In this document: positions 16,915 to 28,125 of the stretch, piece by piece
How the letters are laid out: each line of letters starts with the position of its first letter
Numbering within the stretch: the first letter of the stretch is position 1
Source of the DNA: Pseudomonas sp. dw_358
Lineage (GTDB): Bacteria > Pseudomonadota > Gammaproteobacteria > Pseudomonadales > Pseudomonadaceae
Length of the DNA: 64,000 nt
NCBI RefSeq assembly: GCF_018449655.1
Contig: NZ_JAAVUX010000002.1
Span: 62,001-126,000, forward strand
Direction: 5' to 3'
Program-made: the position numbers and the translations under genes
The notes under the pieces: generated by a model
Seen by the model: the letters and a program-made list of their open reading frames with translations, nothing else
Told to the model about the DNA's origin: nothing
Databases searched by the model: none

Positions 16915-17654
16915 GCTTCCAGCAATTGGGTCCACAACGCCGGGGCGCCGGCGGACTTGGCCACGGCTTCAAGGCGCACGCCGTGTTCGGCCAGCTCGGC
17001 CTCGGTGGCATAGATGATCGGTGCGGGACGTCGGTCGGCGGGCAAGCGACGGATCTCGCTGCCGCGCCCGGCGGCACCGCCTTCGTTGGCACCATCGCTG
17101 GAATTGCCGGCCAGGGACAGACTGGTCTGGCCACCGGTCATTGCCAGGTAAACGTCGGCTAGAATCTCCGAGTCGAGCAGCGCGCCGTGCAGTTCGCGGT
17201 TGGTGTTGTCCACGCCATAGCGTTTGCACAGGGCGTCGAGGCTGTTGCGCTGGCCTGGGTGGCGCTCGCGAGCCATGACCAGCGAGTCGAGCACGCTACA
17301 GTGCTGTGTGATGTCGGCGCGGTGGGTCTGCCCGATCAGGGCGAACTCGTTGTTGAGGAAGCCCACGTCGAAAGGCGCGTTGTGGATGATCAACTGCGCG
17401 CCTTCAATGAACTCGAAGAACTCGTCGGCCACTTCGGCAAAGCGCGGCTTGTCAAGGAGGAATTCGTCGGTGATGCCGTGGACGCCGATCGCTCCCTCGT
17501 CACTGGAACGGTCCGGCTGCAGGTAGACGTGGAAGTTGCGGCCGGTCAGGCGCCGACCGATCAGCTCGACGCAGCCGATCTCGATGACCCGGTGGCCGTC
17601 AGTGACCGGCATACCTGTGGTTTCAGTATCGAGAACGACGAAGCGAGTGGCCAT
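16911..17654 (-). CDS. dnaQ: DNA polymerase III epsilon subunit (proofreading 3'-5' exonuclease)
   Basis: A 247-aa DEDDh exonuclease. Exo I is VLDTETTGM at residues 7-15, Exo II is HNAPFDVGFL, and Exo III is HGALLDSEILADVYLAM with the catalytic His and Asp. The C-terminal ~60 residues form the flexible tail that binds the alpha subunit in the family. It lies 52 bp downstream of rnhA on the same strand. Confidence 0.97.
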   Translation of the reverse strand: MATRFVVLDTETTGMPVTDGHRVIEIGCVELIGRRLTGRNFHVYLQPDRSSDEGAIGVHGITDEFLLDKPRFAEVADEFFEFIEGAQLIIHNAPFDVGFLNNEFALIGQTHRADITQHCSVLDSLVMARERHPGQRNSLDALCKRYGVDNTNRELHGALLDSEILADVYLAMTGGQTSLSLAGNSSDGANEGGAAGRGSEIRRLPADRRPAPIIYATEAELAEHGVRLEAVAKSAGAPALWTQLLEA

Positions 17655-17706
17655 GAATGAATAATCTCGGCAATAAAGACAATGGGCGGCACTTTACCAC
17701 AAGGCG

Positions 17707-18177
17707 CTATTGCGGGCTTTGACCCTGGGCGCGGCGCAGGGCCCGCACCTCGTCGACACCGCGATTGGCCAGGTCATCGGCGCGCTCGTTGCCGGGATGG
17801 CCGTTGTGGCCACGCACCCACTGCCACTTCACCTGGTGACGGTTGACCTGCTCATCGAGCTGTTGCCAAAGGTCGGCATTCTTCACCGGCTGTTTGGCGG
17901 CGGTCTTCCAGCCGCGCTTCTTCCAGTTCACCATCCACTCGTTGATGCCTTTCATCACATATTCGGAGTCGGTGACGAGCAGTACCTCGCAAGGCCGCTT
18001 GAGCTCCTCGAGGCCGCGAATGGCCGCCATCAGCTCCATGCGATTATTGGTGGTGACGGTCTCGCCGCCCCACAGTTCCTTTTCCACGCCCTTGCAGATC
18101 AGCAGGGCGCCCCAGCCGCCGGGGCCGGGGTTGCCCTTGCAGGCGCCGTCGGTGAAGATTTCAACGCTGTCGGTCAT
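17707..18177 (-). CDS. rnhA: Ribonuclease HI
   Basis: A 156-aa enzyme that cleaves RNA in RNA-DNA hybrids. The four carboxylates are visible: Asp10 in [11 protein letters not shown], Glu in NRMELMAAI, Asp in VTDSEYV and Asp in NERADDLAN, with the His in RGHNGHPGN. Length and arrangement match E. coli RNase HI. It follows the methyltransferase gene after 29 bp. Confidence 0.97.
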   Translation of the reverse strand: MTDSVEIFTDGACKGNPGPGGWGALLICKGVEKELWGGETVTTNNRMELMAAIRGLEELKRPCEVLLVTDSEYVMKGINEWMVNWKKRGWKTAAKQPVKNADLWQQLDEQVNRHQVKWQWVRGHNGHPGNERADDLANRGVDEVRALRRAQGQSPQ

Positions 18178-18206
18178 TTACCTGGATTCCGCAATTCTTG
18201 AAGCGC

Positions 18207-18962
18207 TCAGTCACTGGAGCGTCGATTGACCTTGGCCATGGGCAGGGGCAACAGTTTGCCCATGGGTTCGCGGCGCGCCTGGCGCAACGGACGCAAGCCC
18301 ACCACCAGTTTGCGCGCCACCAGCACATAGAAGCCGCCGCCGGGGCCCTGCCACTGACCGGCCCGGTGTTCCCAGCCGGCCAGCCGCGCCTGCCAGGCGG
18401 GCTTGGCAACCGGCGGACGATAGCACCCGAAGCGCCGTTTCTCCAGCGCGAAGCCCAGCAGATTCAGCCAGTCGCCCACCCGCGAAGCCGGAAAGCAGCG
18501 GGCCTTGCGCAGGGTGTCGCGGGCAAAAAGATGGCGCACACCCCAGGCACTCCAGGGGTTGATGCCGACGATCAGCAGGTGACCACCGGGGCGCACGGCA
18601 CTGGCCGCTTCACGCAACAGGCCGTGAGGCGACAGGCTGAAGTCCAGGCCGTGCTGCAACACCACCACGTCGGCGGCATGCTCGCTCAGTGGCCAGGCTT
18701 GCTCCTCGCAGACGATCTCGACCCCCGGCAAGGGCGCACCCAGACGCACATTGCGCTGCACCTGACGAGCGGTCGGCGGCGCATCGGCACCGGGGCCGTA
18801 ATGCACCAGATAGCCACCGAAGAAGCGGCTCAGTTCTTCTTCCAGCAGTTGCTGTTCCTCTCCGAGCATGAGCTGCCCCAGCGGGCCGGAGAACCACTCC
18901 CGGGCCTGGCTGATGAGCTCCAGCCACTCGGGATCTGCCTGGGCAAACGCGATGTCGTTCAT
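18207..18962 (-). CDS. Class I SAM-dependent methyltransferase (YafS-like)
   Basis: A 251-aa protein. ADVVVLQHGLDFSLSPHGLLREAASAVRPGGHLLIVGIN matches the motif II-III region of class I methyltransferases, and the position upstream of rnhA-dnaQ and divergent from gloB matches E. coli yafS. The glycine-rich motif I is poorly conserved, so binding of SAM is inferred. First gene of the four-gene minus-strand operon. Confidence 0.8.
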   Translation of the reverse strand: MNDIAFAQADPEWLELISQAREWFSGPLGQLMLGEEQQLLEEELSRFFGGYLVHYGPGADAPPTARQVQRNVRLGAPLPGVEIVCEEQAWPLSEHAADVVVLQHGLDFSLSPHGLLREAASAVRPGGHLLIVGINPWSAWGVRHLFARDTLRKARCFPASRVGDWLNLLGFALEKRRFGCYRPPVAKPAWQARLAGWEHRAGQWQGPGGGFYVLVARKLVVGLRPLRQARREPMGKLLPLPMAKVNRRSSD

Positions 18963-19043
18963 TGCCTTCTCCCGCGACGGGTTCTCGGCGAACCCTTCTA
19001 CGCCTAAGATGCATCATTGTCTTCAGCTTGGCGAACCCGAACC

Positions 19044-19823
19044 ATGATACAGATCGATGGCCTGCGTGCTTTCAACGATAACTACATCTGGTTGTTACAA
19101 GATACTGCAACCAAGCGCTGCGCGGTGGTGGATCCCGGCGACGCAGGGCCTGTAGAGGCCTGGTTGCAGGCTCATCCCGACTGGCGGCTCAGCGACATCC
19201 TGATCACCCACCACCACAACGACCATGTCGGCGGGGTTCTGGCGCTCAAGCACGCCACCGGCGCCAACGTCAGCGGGCCGGCCGGCGAGCACATTCCCGG
19301 TCGCGATCAGGCCCTGAACGGCGGCGACACCGTCGATGCCCTCGGCCTGTCCTTCAAGGTATTCACAGTGCCCGGGCACACCGCCGGGCACATTGCCTTC
19401 TACCTGGCCCAGGGCGCCCAGCCCTGGCTGTTTCCCGGTGACACCCTGTTTGCCGCCGGCTGTGGCCGTCTGTTCGAAGGCACCCCGGCGCAGATGCACC
19501 AATCCTTGCAGACTTTGGCGACACTGCCCGACAGCACTCAGGTGTACTGTGCCCACGAGTACACCCAGAGCAATCTGCGCTTTGCCCGCGCGGTGGAGCC
19601 CGACAACGCCGACATCGCCCAACGGGCGGACGAGGTCGCGGCGCTGCGGGCCGAGGATCGCTGCACCCTGCCCTCCACCCTGGCCCTGGAGCGCCTGACC
19701 AATCCCTTCCTGCGCGTGGACGAGGCCGCCGTGCGCCAGACCCTGCAGGCGCGTGACGGGCACAGCGAACGCACCAGCGTCGAGGCCTTTGCCGCCTTGC
19801 GCGCCTGGAAAGACGTCTTCTGA
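19044..19823 (+). CDS. gloB: Hydroxyacylglutathione hydrolase (glyoxalase II)
   Basis: A 259-aa metallo-beta-lactamase-fold enzyme that hydrolyses S-lactoylglutathione. The di-metal motif [32 protein letters not shown] and CAHEYTQSN are all present. The ATG at 19044 ([16 protein letters not shown]) is the conserved family start; upstream codons are not coding-like. It is divergent from the methyltransferase gene. Confidence 0.97.
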   Translation: MIQIDGLRAFNDNYIWLLQDTATKRCAVVDPGDAGPVEAWLQAHPDWRLSDILITHHHNDHVGGVLALKHATGANVSGPAGEHIPGRDQALNGGDTVDALGLSFKVFTVPGHTAGHIAFYLAQGAQPWLFPGDTLFAAGCGRLFEGTPAQMHQSLQTLATLPDSTQVYCAHEYTQSNLRFARAVEPDNADIAQRADEVAALRAEDRCTLPSTLALERLTNPFLRVDEAAVRQTLQARDGHSERTSVEAFAALRAWKDVF

Positions 19824-19921
19824 TTCACAGGTTTAGTCGCAAAACGCGCTGAAAGGTTGACCGACGGGTGGCTGGTTCCTAGAATCCCCCGACATTTTCG
19901 CCCGGAACTCACTTCCAGCCA

Positions 19922-21361
19922 ATGTCGTCACCTACAAGCAGTACCCCAAAAACCGACGCATTGACGCGGCTGGCCCAGGCAATCGCCCTGGGCCTTTCAG
20001 TGACGCTCGCCGGCTGCCAGAGTGCCGCAACCCACGGCCCGGACAGCAGCGATGCGCAGCAACCGAACTTCGACGTGCGGCTCAAGCAGAAGCCGATCTT
20101 CGTCATGCAGCAGAACCACAAGAGTGCGCCGCAGGATGTCTGGGAGCGCATGCGTCAGGGCTTCAAGCTGCAGGATGGCCTGGGGGTCAACCCGCGCATC
20201 GAGCAACAGCGACTGTGGTTTGTCAGCAATCCCTCGTTCCTGGAAAACGCCAGTGATCGCGGCAGCCTGTACATGCATTACATTGTCGAGCGCCTGGAAG
20301 AACGCGACATGCCTCTTGAGCTGGCCCTGCTGCCGGTGATTGAAAGCGCCTACAACCCGATGGCGTATTCGCGGAGCGATGCCTCGGGGCTGTGGCAGTT
20401 CGTCCCGGCCACCGGCAAGTATTTCAACCTGCGCCAGACTTCACTGTACGACGGACGCCGCGACGTCACGGCCTCGACCACGGCCGCGCTGGATTACCTG
20501 AGCCGCCTGCACGACATGTTCAACGGCGACTGGCTGTTGGCGCTGGCCGCCTACAACGCCGGTGAAGGCACCGTCAGCCGGGCGATCGAGCGCAACGAGA
20601 AGCTCGGCCTGCCCACCGACTACTGGAACCTGCCGCTGCCCCAGGAGACCCGCGACTACGTGCCCAAGCTGCTGGCCCTGTCCCAGCTGGTCATGGCACC
20701 GCAGGCCTACGGCATCAATCTGAGCCCCATCGAGAACAAGCCCTATTTCGAAGTGGTGGAAATCAATCAGCGCATGGACCTGTCGCGGGTTGCCGCGCTG
20801 GCCAACATCGACGAAGACGAGCTGTACCAGCTCAATCCGGCATTCAAGAAGCGCATGACCGTGGAAGGCACCCAGCACCTGCTGATCCCGACCGCCAAGG
20901 CGCAACTGCTGACCGCCAGCCTGTCGAAGATGAACTCCGAAGAGCTGCTGAGCCTGGCGCCAAGCCTGCCGATGACGGAAGAGGTGGCGGTGGCGCCCCT
21001 CAATCGTCCGCGCAGCTACCGGGTGCGCAAGGGCGACAATCTGGCCAGCATCGCGCGCGCCAACAAGGTCGACACCCATGACCTGCAACACTGGAACAAG
21101 CTGACCGGCAAGCACCTCAAGGTCGGCCAGGTGCTGGTGATGCAGGACAACACCCGCACGGGCAAGAAGACCGGCAAGCACACCCTGGTCGCGGCGGCGA
21201 ACAAGCCCAAAGGCACCCAGTACAAGGTTCGCAAGGGTGATTCGCTGTACGTGGTGGCCCGTCGCTTCAATGTCGAGGTGGAGCACCTCAAGCGCTGGAA
21301 CCCCCACAGCGCCCATGCCCTCAAGCCTGGCCAGACGCTGACGGTGTATGTGGATCGTTGA
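19922..21361 (+). CDS. mltD: Membrane-bound lytic murein transglycosylase D
   Basis: A 479-aa lipoprotein. The signal peptide ends in the lipobox LAGC. The SLT domain has the catalytic Glu in PVIESAYNP and the motifs SGLWQFVPATGKYF and LALAAYNAGEG. Two clear C-terminal LysM repeats (YRVRKGDNLASIARANKV and YKVRKGDSLYVVARRFNV) bind peptidoglycan, and a weaker LysM-like segment (FEVVEINQRMDLSRVAALA) precedes them. Confidence 0.95.
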   Translation: MSSPTSSTPKTDALTRLAQAIALGLSVTLAGCQSAATHGPDSSDAQQPNFDVRLKQKPIFVMQQNHKSAPQDVWERMRQGFKLQDGLGVNPRIEQQRLWFVSNPSFLENASDRGSLYMHYIVERLEERDMPLELALLPVIESAYNPMAYSRSDASGLWQFVPATGKYFNLRQTSLYDGRRDVTASTTAALDYLSRLHDMFNGDWLLALAAYNAGEGTVSRAIERNEKLGLPTDYWNLPLPQETRDYVPKLLALSQLVMAPQAYGINLSPIENKPYFEVVEINQRMDLSRVAALANIDEDELYQLNPAFKKRMTVEGTQHLLIPTAKAQLLTASLSKMNSEELLSLAPSLPMTEEVAVAPLNRPRSYRVRKGDNLASIARANKVDTHDLQHWNKLTGKHLKVGQVLVMQDNTRTGKKTGKHTLVAAANKPKGTQYKVRKGDSLYVVARRFNVEVEHLKRWNPHSAHALKPGQTLTVYVDR

Positions 21362-21589
21362 GATCCCGCCACCCCCTCCCCGGCCTTTTTCCATGTGTTA
21401 CAAGCTGTTACTGTACCCGGCACATTCGTCACTGCCGCCGGGTCGGATTTGCGCCTTGAAACATGCCTCCCTGGAATGCCCTCACCCGCCCCTCGATGAA
21501 GCCCTCGCAAAAACGGGTATCACACCGGGTTCGCCTGGCGACGAGCGCCGACGTTCAACCTGCGCATCGCCGCCCTCGGAGAACTTGCC

Positions 21590-23455
21590 ATGACCCCCAT
21601 CCGTGCCCTGCTATCGCGCGCTGGCGGCTTGCTGTTGCTGAGTCTGGCGATCTGCCTAGAGACCGGCATGGCCCACGCAGCCGGTCAATACGCCGCGACG
21701 CTCTACGATGAGCCGCCCAAATACCCGGCGAACTTTCAGCACTTTGACTACGCCAACCCGGATGCGCCCAAGGGCGGGACCTTTCGCCAGGCCGGGTTCG
21801 GCAGCTTCGACAGCCTCAACCCCTTCATCAGCAAGGGCGTAGCCGGCGATGACATCGGCCTGATCTACGACACGCTGGCGGTGCAGAGTCAGGACGAGCC
21901 GCTGACTGCCTACGGTCTGGTCGCAGCCCGCATCGAAAAGGCCCCCGACAATGGCTGGGTGCGCTTTTACCTGCGCCCCGAGGCACGCTTCCATGACGGT
22001 CATCCGCTACGTGCTGAAGACGTGGTCTTCAGCTTTCAGACGCTGATGAAATACGGCTCGCCGATGTACCGCAACTACTACTCCGATGTCGACCAGGCCG
22101 TGGCAGAAGATCCGGAGACGGTGCTGTTCAAATTCAAGCGCAACGACAACCGCGAACTGCCGCTGATTCTCGGACAACTGCCGGTGCTGCCCAAGCATTA
22201 CTGGGCCACCCGCGACTTCTCCAAGGCCAATCTGGAAATCCCGCTGGGCAGCGGCCCCTATCGTGTCGCTCAGGTCCAGGCTGGCCGTTCGCTACGCTAT
22301 GAGCGGGTCAAGGATTACTGGGCCAAGGATTTGCCAGTCAATCGCGGGCAGTACAACTTCGATGTCATGACCGTGGATTACTACCGCGATAACACCGTGG
22401 CCCTCGAAGGCCTGAAAGCCGGCCAGTTCGACTACGGCCTGGAAATCAGCGCCAAGAACTGGGCCACGGCCTACGACACCCCGGCAGTCCGCGAAGGTCG
22501 GCTGCGCCGTGAGGAAATCCTCAACGGCAACCCAACAGGGATGCAGGGCTTCATTTTCAACCTGCGCCGCCCGCTGTTTCAGGACCCTCGGGTGCGCGAA
22601 GCCTTGAGCCTGCTGATGGACTTCGAGTGGACCAACAAGCAGCTGTTCAACGGCGCCTACACCCGCACCGACAGCTACTTCGAAAACTCCGACCTGGGCT
22701 CCACCGGGCTGCCGGGGCCTGGCGAGCTGAAACTGCTGGAGCCGTGGCGCGGCAAGATCCCCGATCAGGTGTTCACCGAACAATTCACCAACCCGGTCAG
22801 CGACGGCAGCGGCATGATCCGTGACCAGCAGCGTCGCGCTTACCAACTCTTGATCCAGGCCGGTTGGAAGATCAAGGACGACCACATGGTCGACACCCAT
22901 GGCGAGCCCGTCTCCATCGAGTTTCTGTTGGCCCAGACTGCCTTCGAGCGCGTGCTGTTGCCCCTCAAGCGCAATTTCGCCGACCTCGGGATCGACCTGA
23001 CCATCCGCCGAGTCGATGTCTCGCAATATGTAAACCGGGTCCGCTCGCGGGATTTCGACATGATCGTCAGCACGTTCCCGCAGTCCAGCTCGCCGGGCAA
23101 CGAGCAGATCGACTACTGGACCTCGGGCGCCGCCGACAAGCCCGGCAGCGCCAATTCCATCGGCATCAAGGACCCTGCAGTGGACGCTCTGGTGGAGGGT
23201 CTGGTCAACGCCCACTCGCGTCAGGACCTGATCGACCATACTCGCGCGCTGGACCGTGTACTGCTGTGGGGCCACTACCTGATTCCCAACTGGCACATCA
23301 AGACCTGGCGCGTCGCCTACTGGGATCACATTGCCCATCCGTTGGTCACGCCCAAGTACGACATCGGTATCAACACTTGGTGGGTCAAGCCCGACGCGAC
23401 ACCGGCCCCATCCGTGACCAGTGCCACATCGGCCGCCAACAGCGGAGCGCATTGA
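21590..23455 (+). CDS. yejA: Peptide ABC transporter substrate-binding protein (YejA-like)
   Basis: A 621-aa family-5 periplasmic binding protein. The signal peptide ends near AHA-AGQ (about residue 27). YejA-type sequence follows: [30 protein letters not shown] and [16 protein letters not shown]. It is the first gene of yejABEF, an importer of oligopeptides and, in other bacteria, microcin C-like peptides. The 228 bp before it contain no other gene. Confidence 0.93.
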   Translation: MTPIRALLSRAGGLLLLSLAICLETGMAHAAGQYAATLYDEPPKYPANFQHFDYANPDAPKGGTFRQAGFGSFDSLNPFISKGVAGDDIGLIYDTLAVQSQDEPLTAYGLVAARIEKAPDNGWVRFYLRPEARFHDGHPLRAEDVVFSFQTLMKYGSPMYRNYYSDVDQAVAEDPETVLFKFKRNDNRELPLILGQLPVLPKHYWATRDFSKANLEIPLGSGPYRVAQVQAGRSLRYERVKDYWAKDLPVNRGQYNFDVMTVDYYRDNTVALEGLKAGQFDYGLEISAKNWATAYDTPAVREGRLRREEILNGNPTGMQGFIFNLRRPLFQDPRVREALSLLMDFEWTNKQLFNGAYTRTDSYFENSDLGSTGLPGPGELKLLEPWRGKIPDQVFTEQFTNPVSDGSGMIRDQQRRAYQLLIQAGWKIKDDHMVDTHGEPVSIEFLLAQTAFERVLLPLKRNFADLGIDLTIRRVDVSQYVNRVRSRDFDMIVSTFPQSSSPGNEQIDYWTSGAADKPGSANSIGIKDPAVDALVEGLVNAHSRQDLIDHTRALDRVLLWGHYLIPNWHIKTWRVAYWDHIAHPLVTPKYDIGINTWWVKPDATPAPSVTSATSAANSGAH

Positions 23456-23456
23456 C

Positions 23457-24530
23457 ATGCTGGCTTACATTGCTCGACGACTGCTGCTGATCATCCCCAC
23501 GCTGTTCGGCATCCTGATCATCAACTTCGTCATCATCCAGGCCGCTCCCGGCGGACCGGTGGAACAGGCCATCGCCAAGCTCCAAGGGCTGGAGGGCGCC
23601 ACCAGCCGCATCGCCGGCGGCAGCGCCGAGGTTTCGGCCGGCAAGTCCAGCTACCGGGGCGCCCAGGGCCTGGACCCGGCGCTGATCAAGGAAATCCAGC
23701 ACCAGTACGGCTTTGACAAGTCGGCGCCGGAACGCCTCTGGATCATGATCAAGCACTATGCCCGGCTGGACTTCGGCAGCAGTTTCTTCCGCGACGCCAA
23801 AGTCATCGACCTGATCAAGGAAAAAATGCCCGTGTCCATCTCCCTCGGACTGTGGAGCACGCTGATCATGTACCTGGTGTCGATTCCATTGGGGATTGCC
23901 AAGGCCACCCGCCACGGCAGCCATTTCGACATCTGGACCAGTTCGGCGATCATCGTCGGCTATGCCATCCCGGCCTTCCTGTTCGCCATTCTGCTGATCG
24001 TGGTGTTTGCCGGCGGCAGCTACCTGGACTGGTTCCCCCTGCGCGGCCTGACTTCCAGCAACTTCGATCAGATGACCCTTGGCGGCAAGGTCCTGGATTA
24101 CTTCTGGCATCTGGCGCTGCCGGTGACCGCGCTGGTGATCGGCAACTTCGCCACCATGACCCTGCTGACCAAGAACAGTTTTCTCGACGAGATCAGCAAA
24201 CAGTACGTGACCACGGCCAAGGCCAAGGGCCTGAGCAACCGCGGCGTGCTGTACGGGCATGTGTTTCGCAATGCCATGTTGCTGGTGATTGCCGGTTTCC
24301 CTTCGGCCTTGATGGGAATTTTCTTCACCGGTTCCTTGCTGGTGGAAGTGATCTTTTCCCTCGACGGCCTGGGCTTGATGAGCTTTGAAGCGGCCATCAA
24401 TCGCGATTATCCGGTGGTCTTCGGCACCTTGTTCATCTTCACCTTGCTGGGGCTGGTGGTGAAGCTGCTGGGCGACCTCACCTACAGCCTGGTCGACCCA
24501 CGCATCGACTTCGACCGGCGGGAGCATTGA
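23457..24530 (+). CDS. yejB: Peptide ABC transporter permease YejB
   Basis: A 357-aa inner-membrane permease. It starts [20 protein letters not shown] one base after the yejA stop and carries the long periplasmic insertion typical of YejB (about residues 40-100) and the EAA loop [20 protein letters not shown]. It pairs with YejE. Confidence 0.94.
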   Translation: MLAYIARRLLLIIPTLFGILIINFVIIQAAPGGPVEQAIAKLQGLEGATSRIAGGSAEVSAGKSSYRGAQGLDPALIKEIQHQYGFDKSAPERLWIMIKHYARLDFGSSFFRDAKVIDLIKEKMPVSISLGLWSTLIMYLVSIPLGIAKATRHGSHFDIWTSSAIIVGYAIPAFLFAILLIVVFAGGSYLDWFPLRGLTSSNFDQMTLGGKVLDYFWHLALPVTALVIGNFATMTLLTKNSFLDEISKQYVTTAKAKGLSNRGVLYGHVFRNAMLLVIAGFPSALMGIFFTGSLLVEVIFSLDGLGLMSFEAAINRDYPVVFGTLFIFTLLGLVVKLLGDLTYSLVDPRIDFDRREH

Positions 24531-24531
24531 G

Positions 24532-25551
24532 ATGAACCTGTCCCCCCTCAATCGCCGGCGCTTCATGCGGTTCAAGGCCAACAAGCGTGGCTGGTGGTCG
24601 TTGTGGATCTTTCTGGTGCTGTTCGGGCTGAGCCTGGGTGCCGAATTGATCGCCAACGACAAGCCGCTGGTGATCCACTACGACAACGCGTGGTACTTCC
24701 CGGCGGTCAAGCGCTACGCGGAAACCGAATTCGGCGGCGAGTTCCCGCTGGAGGCCAACTACAAGAGCCCGTATATCCGCAACCTGCTGGCCAAGAAGCA
24801 CGCCTGGATCCTCTGGGCGCCGATTCCGTTCAGCTACCAGAGCATCAACTACGACCTCAAAGTGCCCGCCCCGGCGCCGCCCTCGGCAGAAAACTGGCTA
24901 GGCACCGATGATCAGGCCCGTGATGTGCTGGCCCGTGTCATCTATGGCTTTCGTATCTCGGTGCTGTTCGCCCTGACGCTGACGGTACTCAGTTCCATCA
25001 TCGGCGTGATCGCCGGCGCCTTGCAGGGTTTTTATGGCGGCTGGGTGGACCTGGCCGGGCAGCGTTTTCTGGAAATCTGGTCAGGCTTGCCCGTACTGTA
25101 CCTGCTGATCATTCTGGCCAGCTTCGTGCAACCCAACTTTTGGTGGCTGTTGGGCATCATGCTGATGTTTTCGTGGATGAGCCTGGTGGACGTGGTCCGC
25201 GCCGAGTTCCTGCGCGGGCGCAATCTGGAGTACGTGCGCGCCGCGCGGGCACTGGGGATGCAGGACGCCGCAATCATGTTCCGGCACATCCTGCCCAACG
25301 CCATGGTCTCGACCATGACCTTCCTGCCGTTCATCCTCACGGGCGCCATCGGGACCCTGACCGCGCTGGACTTCCTCGGCTTCGGCCTGCCCGCCGGTTC
25401 GCCGTCGCTGGGCGAGCTGGTGGCCCAGGGCAAAGCCAACCTGCAGGCGCCCTGGCTGGGTATCAGCGCCTTCGCCGTGCTGGCGATCCTGCTGAGCCTG
25501 CTGGTGTTCATCGGCGAATCCGCCCGTGACGCCTTTGACCCGAGGAAATGA
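24532..25551 (+). CDS. yejE: Peptide ABC transporter permease YejE
   Basis: A 339-aa permease. The N-terminal LNRRRFMRFKANKRGWWSLW, the periplasmic insertion AETEFGGEFPLEANYKSPYI and the EAA segment YVRAARALGMQDAAIMFRHI match YejE. It starts one base after yejB; the next gene starts one base after its stop. Confidence 0.94.
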   Translation: MNLSPLNRRRFMRFKANKRGWWSLWIFLVLFGLSLGAELIANDKPLVIHYDNAWYFPAVKRYAETEFGGEFPLEANYKSPYIRNLLAKKHAWILWAPIPFSYQSINYDLKVPAPAPPSAENWLGTDDQARDVLARVIYGFRISVLFALTLTVLSSIIGVIAGALQGFYGGWVDLAGQRFLEIWSGLPVLYLLIILASFVQPNFWWLLGIMLMFSWMSLVDVVRAEFLRGRNLEYVRAARALGMQDAAIMFRHILPNAMVSTMTFLPFILTGAIGTLTALDFLGFGLPAGSPSLGELVAQGKANLQAPWLGISAFAVLAILLSLLVFIGESARDAFDPRK

Positions 25552-25552
25552 C

Positions 25553-27163
25553 ATGAGCCAGGACAATCTGATCGAGGTCCGCGACCTGGCCGTGGAATTC
25601 GTCAACGGCGAGCAATGCGTACGCGCGGTCGAGGGCATCAACTTCGATATCCATCGTGGCGAGACGCTGGCCCTGGTCGGCGAAAGTGGCTCGGGCAAAT
25701 CCGTCACCGCCCATTCCATCCTGCGCCTGCTGCCCTACCCCGTCGCCTGCCACCCCAGCGGCACGATCAAATATGCCGGACGCGACCTGCTGAGCCTCAG
25801 TGAAAAACAGTTGCGGCATATCCGCGGCAACCGTATCGCCATGATTTTCCAAGAGCCGATGACATCGCTCAATCCGTTGCACAACATCGGCAAGCAGATC
25901 AACGAGGTGTTGGCCCTGCATAAGGGCCTCACCGGCAAGGCAGCGACCACGCGCACCCTGGAGCTGCTGGAGATGGTCGGCATCCCTGAACCGCACAAGC
26001 GCCTCAAAGCGCTGCCCCACGAACTCTCGGGCGGCCAGCGGCAACGGGTGATGATTGCCATGGCGCTGGCTAACGAACCTGAATTGCTGATTGCCGACGA
26101 GCCGACCACAGCGCTGGACGTCACCGTGCAGTTGAAAATACTCGAACTGCTCAAGCAATTGCAGACGCGCCTGGGGATGGCCCTGCTGCTGATCAGCCAT
26201 GACCTGAACCTGGTGAAAAGAATTGCCCACCGCGTATGTGTCATGCAGCGCGGTTGCATCGTCGAACAAGCAGATTGTGAGCAATTGTTTCGGGCGCCTC
26301 AGCATCCGTACACCCGAGTCTTGCTGGCGGCCGAGCCCGATGGCCAACCGGCCGACACGATGGCGGGCGCACCCATGCTGGAAGTCGAGGACCTGAAAGT
26401 ATGGTTCCCGATCAAGAAAGGCTTTCTGGGCCGCACCGTCGACTACGTCAAGGCCGTCGACGGCATCGGCTTCGGCCTGGCCCAGGGCCAGACCTTGGGC
26501 ATTGTCGGCGAGAGCGGTTCGGGCAAGTCGACCCTGGGCCTGGCGATCCTGCGGTTGATTGCCAGCCAGGGCACCATACGCTTGCAGGGAAAACCGCTAG
26601 ACTGCCTGACGCGGCAAGAGATCCGCCCGTTGCGCCGGCAGATGCAAGTGGTGTTTCAGGACCCGTTCGGCAGCCTGAGCCCACGCATGAGCGTGAGCCA
26701 GATTGTCGGCGAAGGGTTGCGTATCCACGGAATGGGTACGCCTGAAGAGCAGGAGCAGGCTATTATCGCGGCCTTGCATGAGGTAGGCCTGGACCCGGAA
26801 ACCCGGAACCGCTACCCCCATGAGTTTTCCGGCGGCCAGCGTCAGCGCATTGCAATTGCGCGGGCACTGGTCCTGAAACCGGCGCTGATCTTGCTGGACG
26901 AGCCCACTTCGGCCCTCGACCGCACCGTTCAGCGCCAAGTGGTGGAGCTGTTGCGTTCACTGCAAAGCAAGTACAACCTGACCTATCTGTTTATCAGCCA
27001 TGATCTGGCGGTAGTCAAAGCATTGAGCCATCACCTCATGGTGATCAAACAGGGTCAGGTGGTGGAACAAGGTGTTGCAGCCGAGCTTTTCGCCGCGCCG
27101 CAACACCCCTATACACAGCAGCTGTTGGAAGCGGCCTTTCTGGCCCCCACAGCTGTCGATTAA
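25553..27163 (+). CDS. yejF: Peptide ABC transporter double ATPase YejF
   Basis: A 536-aa protein with two ABC domains. Walker A motifs are GESGSGKSV and GESGSGKST, signatures LSGGQRQR and FSGGQRQR, and Walker B sequences IADEPTTALD and LLDEPTSALD. It powers YejB/E. The ATG at 25553 follows GAGGAAATGAC and is the conserved start. Confidence 0.95.
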   Translation: MSQDNLIEVRDLAVEFVNGEQCVRAVEGINFDIHRGETLALVGESGSGKSVTAHSILRLLPYPVACHPSGTIKYAGRDLLSLSEKQLRHIRGNRIAMIFQEPMTSLNPLHNIGKQINEVLALHKGLTGKAATTRTLELLEMVGIPEPHKRLKALPHELSGGQRQRVMIAMALANEPELLIADEPTTALDVTVQLKILELLKQLQTRLGMALLLISHDLNLVKRIAHRVCVMQRGCIVEQADCEQLFRAPQHPYTRVLLAAEPDGQPADTMAGAPMLEVEDLKVWFPIKKGFLGRTVDYVKAVDGIGFGLAQGQTLGIVGESGSGKSTLGLAILRLIASQGTIRLQGKPLDCLTRQEIRPLRRQMQVVFQDPFGSLSPRMSVSQIVGEGLRIHGMGTPEEQEQAIIAALHEVGLDPETRNRYPHEFSGGQRQRIAIARALVLKPALILLDEPTSALDRTVQRQVVELLRSLQSKYNLTYLFISHDLAVVKALSHHLMVIKQGQVVEQGVAAELFAAPQHPYTQQLLEAAFLAPTAVD

Positions 27164-27181
27164 CCTGAAGAGGAACAACAC

Positions 27182-27976
27182 ATGGGTTTTCTCGCCGGTA
27201 AGCGCGTCCTGATCGTCGGTGTCGCCAGCAAACTGTCCATCGCATCCGGTATTGCTGCCGCCATGCACCGCGAGGGCGCTGAACTTGCCTTCACCTACCA
27301 GAATGACAAGCTCAAGGGCCGTGTCGAGGAATTCGCTGCCGGCTGGGGCTCCAACGCCGAGCTGTGCTTCCCTTGCGACGTGGCCAGTGATGAAGAAATT
27401 GCCAAGGTGTTCGTCGAACTGGGCAAGAAGTGGGATGGCCTGGACGTGATCGTGCATTCGGTCGGTTTTGCCCCGGGCGACCAGCTCGACGGCGACTTTA
27501 CCGAGGCCACCACCCGTGAAGGCTTCCGCATTGCCCACGACATCAGCGCCTACAGCTTCGTCGCCTTGGCCAAGGCCGGTCGCGAAATGATGAAAGGCCG
27601 CAACGGCAGCCTGCTGACCCTGTCCTACCTGGGCGCCGAACGCACCATGCCCAACTACAACGTGATGGGCATGGCGAAGGCTTCGCTGGAAGCCGGCGTA
27701 CGCTACCTGGCAGGCTCCCTGGGCCCGGAAGGCACGCGCGTCAACGCTGTTTCGGCAGGCCCTATCCGCACCCTGGCAGCCTCGGGCATCAAGAACTTCC
27801 GCAAGATGCTGGCGGCCAACGAAGCTCAGACCCCACTGCGTCGCAACGTCACCATTGACGAAGTTGGCAACGCGGGCGCCTTCCTGTGCTCGGACCTGGC
27901 GTCGGGCATCAGCGGTGAAATAATGTACGTGGACGGTGGCTTCAACACCACGGCCATGGGCAACATCGAAGAATAA
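27182..27976 (+). CDS. fabI: Enoyl-[acyl-carrier-protein] reductase (NADH)
   Basis: A 264-aa SDR-like enzyme that performs the last step of each fatty-acid elongation cycle. The cofactor motif is [13 protein letters not shown], and the catalytic pair Tyr/Lys is in YNVMGMAK (Tyr-x6-Lys, diagnostic of FabI). The start has AAGAGGAAC upstream. It lies 18 bp after yejF and may be partly cotranscribed; its own terminator follows. Confidence 0.97.
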   Translation: MGFLAGKRVLIVGVASKLSIASGIAAAMHREGAELAFTYQNDKLKGRVEEFAAGWGSNAELCFPCDVASDEEIAKVFVELGKKWDGLDVIVHSVGFAPGDQLDGDFTEATTREGFRIAHDISAYSFVALAKAGREMMKGRNGSLLTLSYLGAERTMPNYNVMGMAKASLEAGVRYLAGSLGPEGTRVNAVSAGPIRTLAASGIKNFRKMLAANEAQTPLRRNVTIDEVGNAGAFLCSDLASGISGEIMYVDGGFNTTAMGNIEE

Positions 27977-27995
27977 CGGCCTGGATGTGAGAAAG

Positions 27996-28025
27996 ACGCT
28001 GCCCTTGGGGGTGGCGTTTTTTTTT
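27996..28025 (+). terminator. Intrinsic terminator after fabI
   Basis: ACGCTGCCC pairs (with G-T wobbles) with GGGTGGCGT and is followed by a run of nine T. Confidence 0.8.
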
Positions 28026-28076
28026 GCGATCAACAAGCTCGGGCCTGCAGAGGATGTTTTCAGGCAGGCGCGCGCA

Positions 28077-28102
28077 TAAAAAAACCGCCCACAAGGGGCG
28101 GC
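28077..28102 (-). terminator. Intrinsic terminator after ppiD
   Basis: CCGCCC (28085-28090) and GGGCGG (28096-28101) form the stem; the minus-strand transcript then runs into seven U. A shorter T-run on the plus side makes it partly bidirectional. Confidence 0.85.
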
Positions 28103-28125
28103 TCTTTTTCAGCTCAAGACCGTGA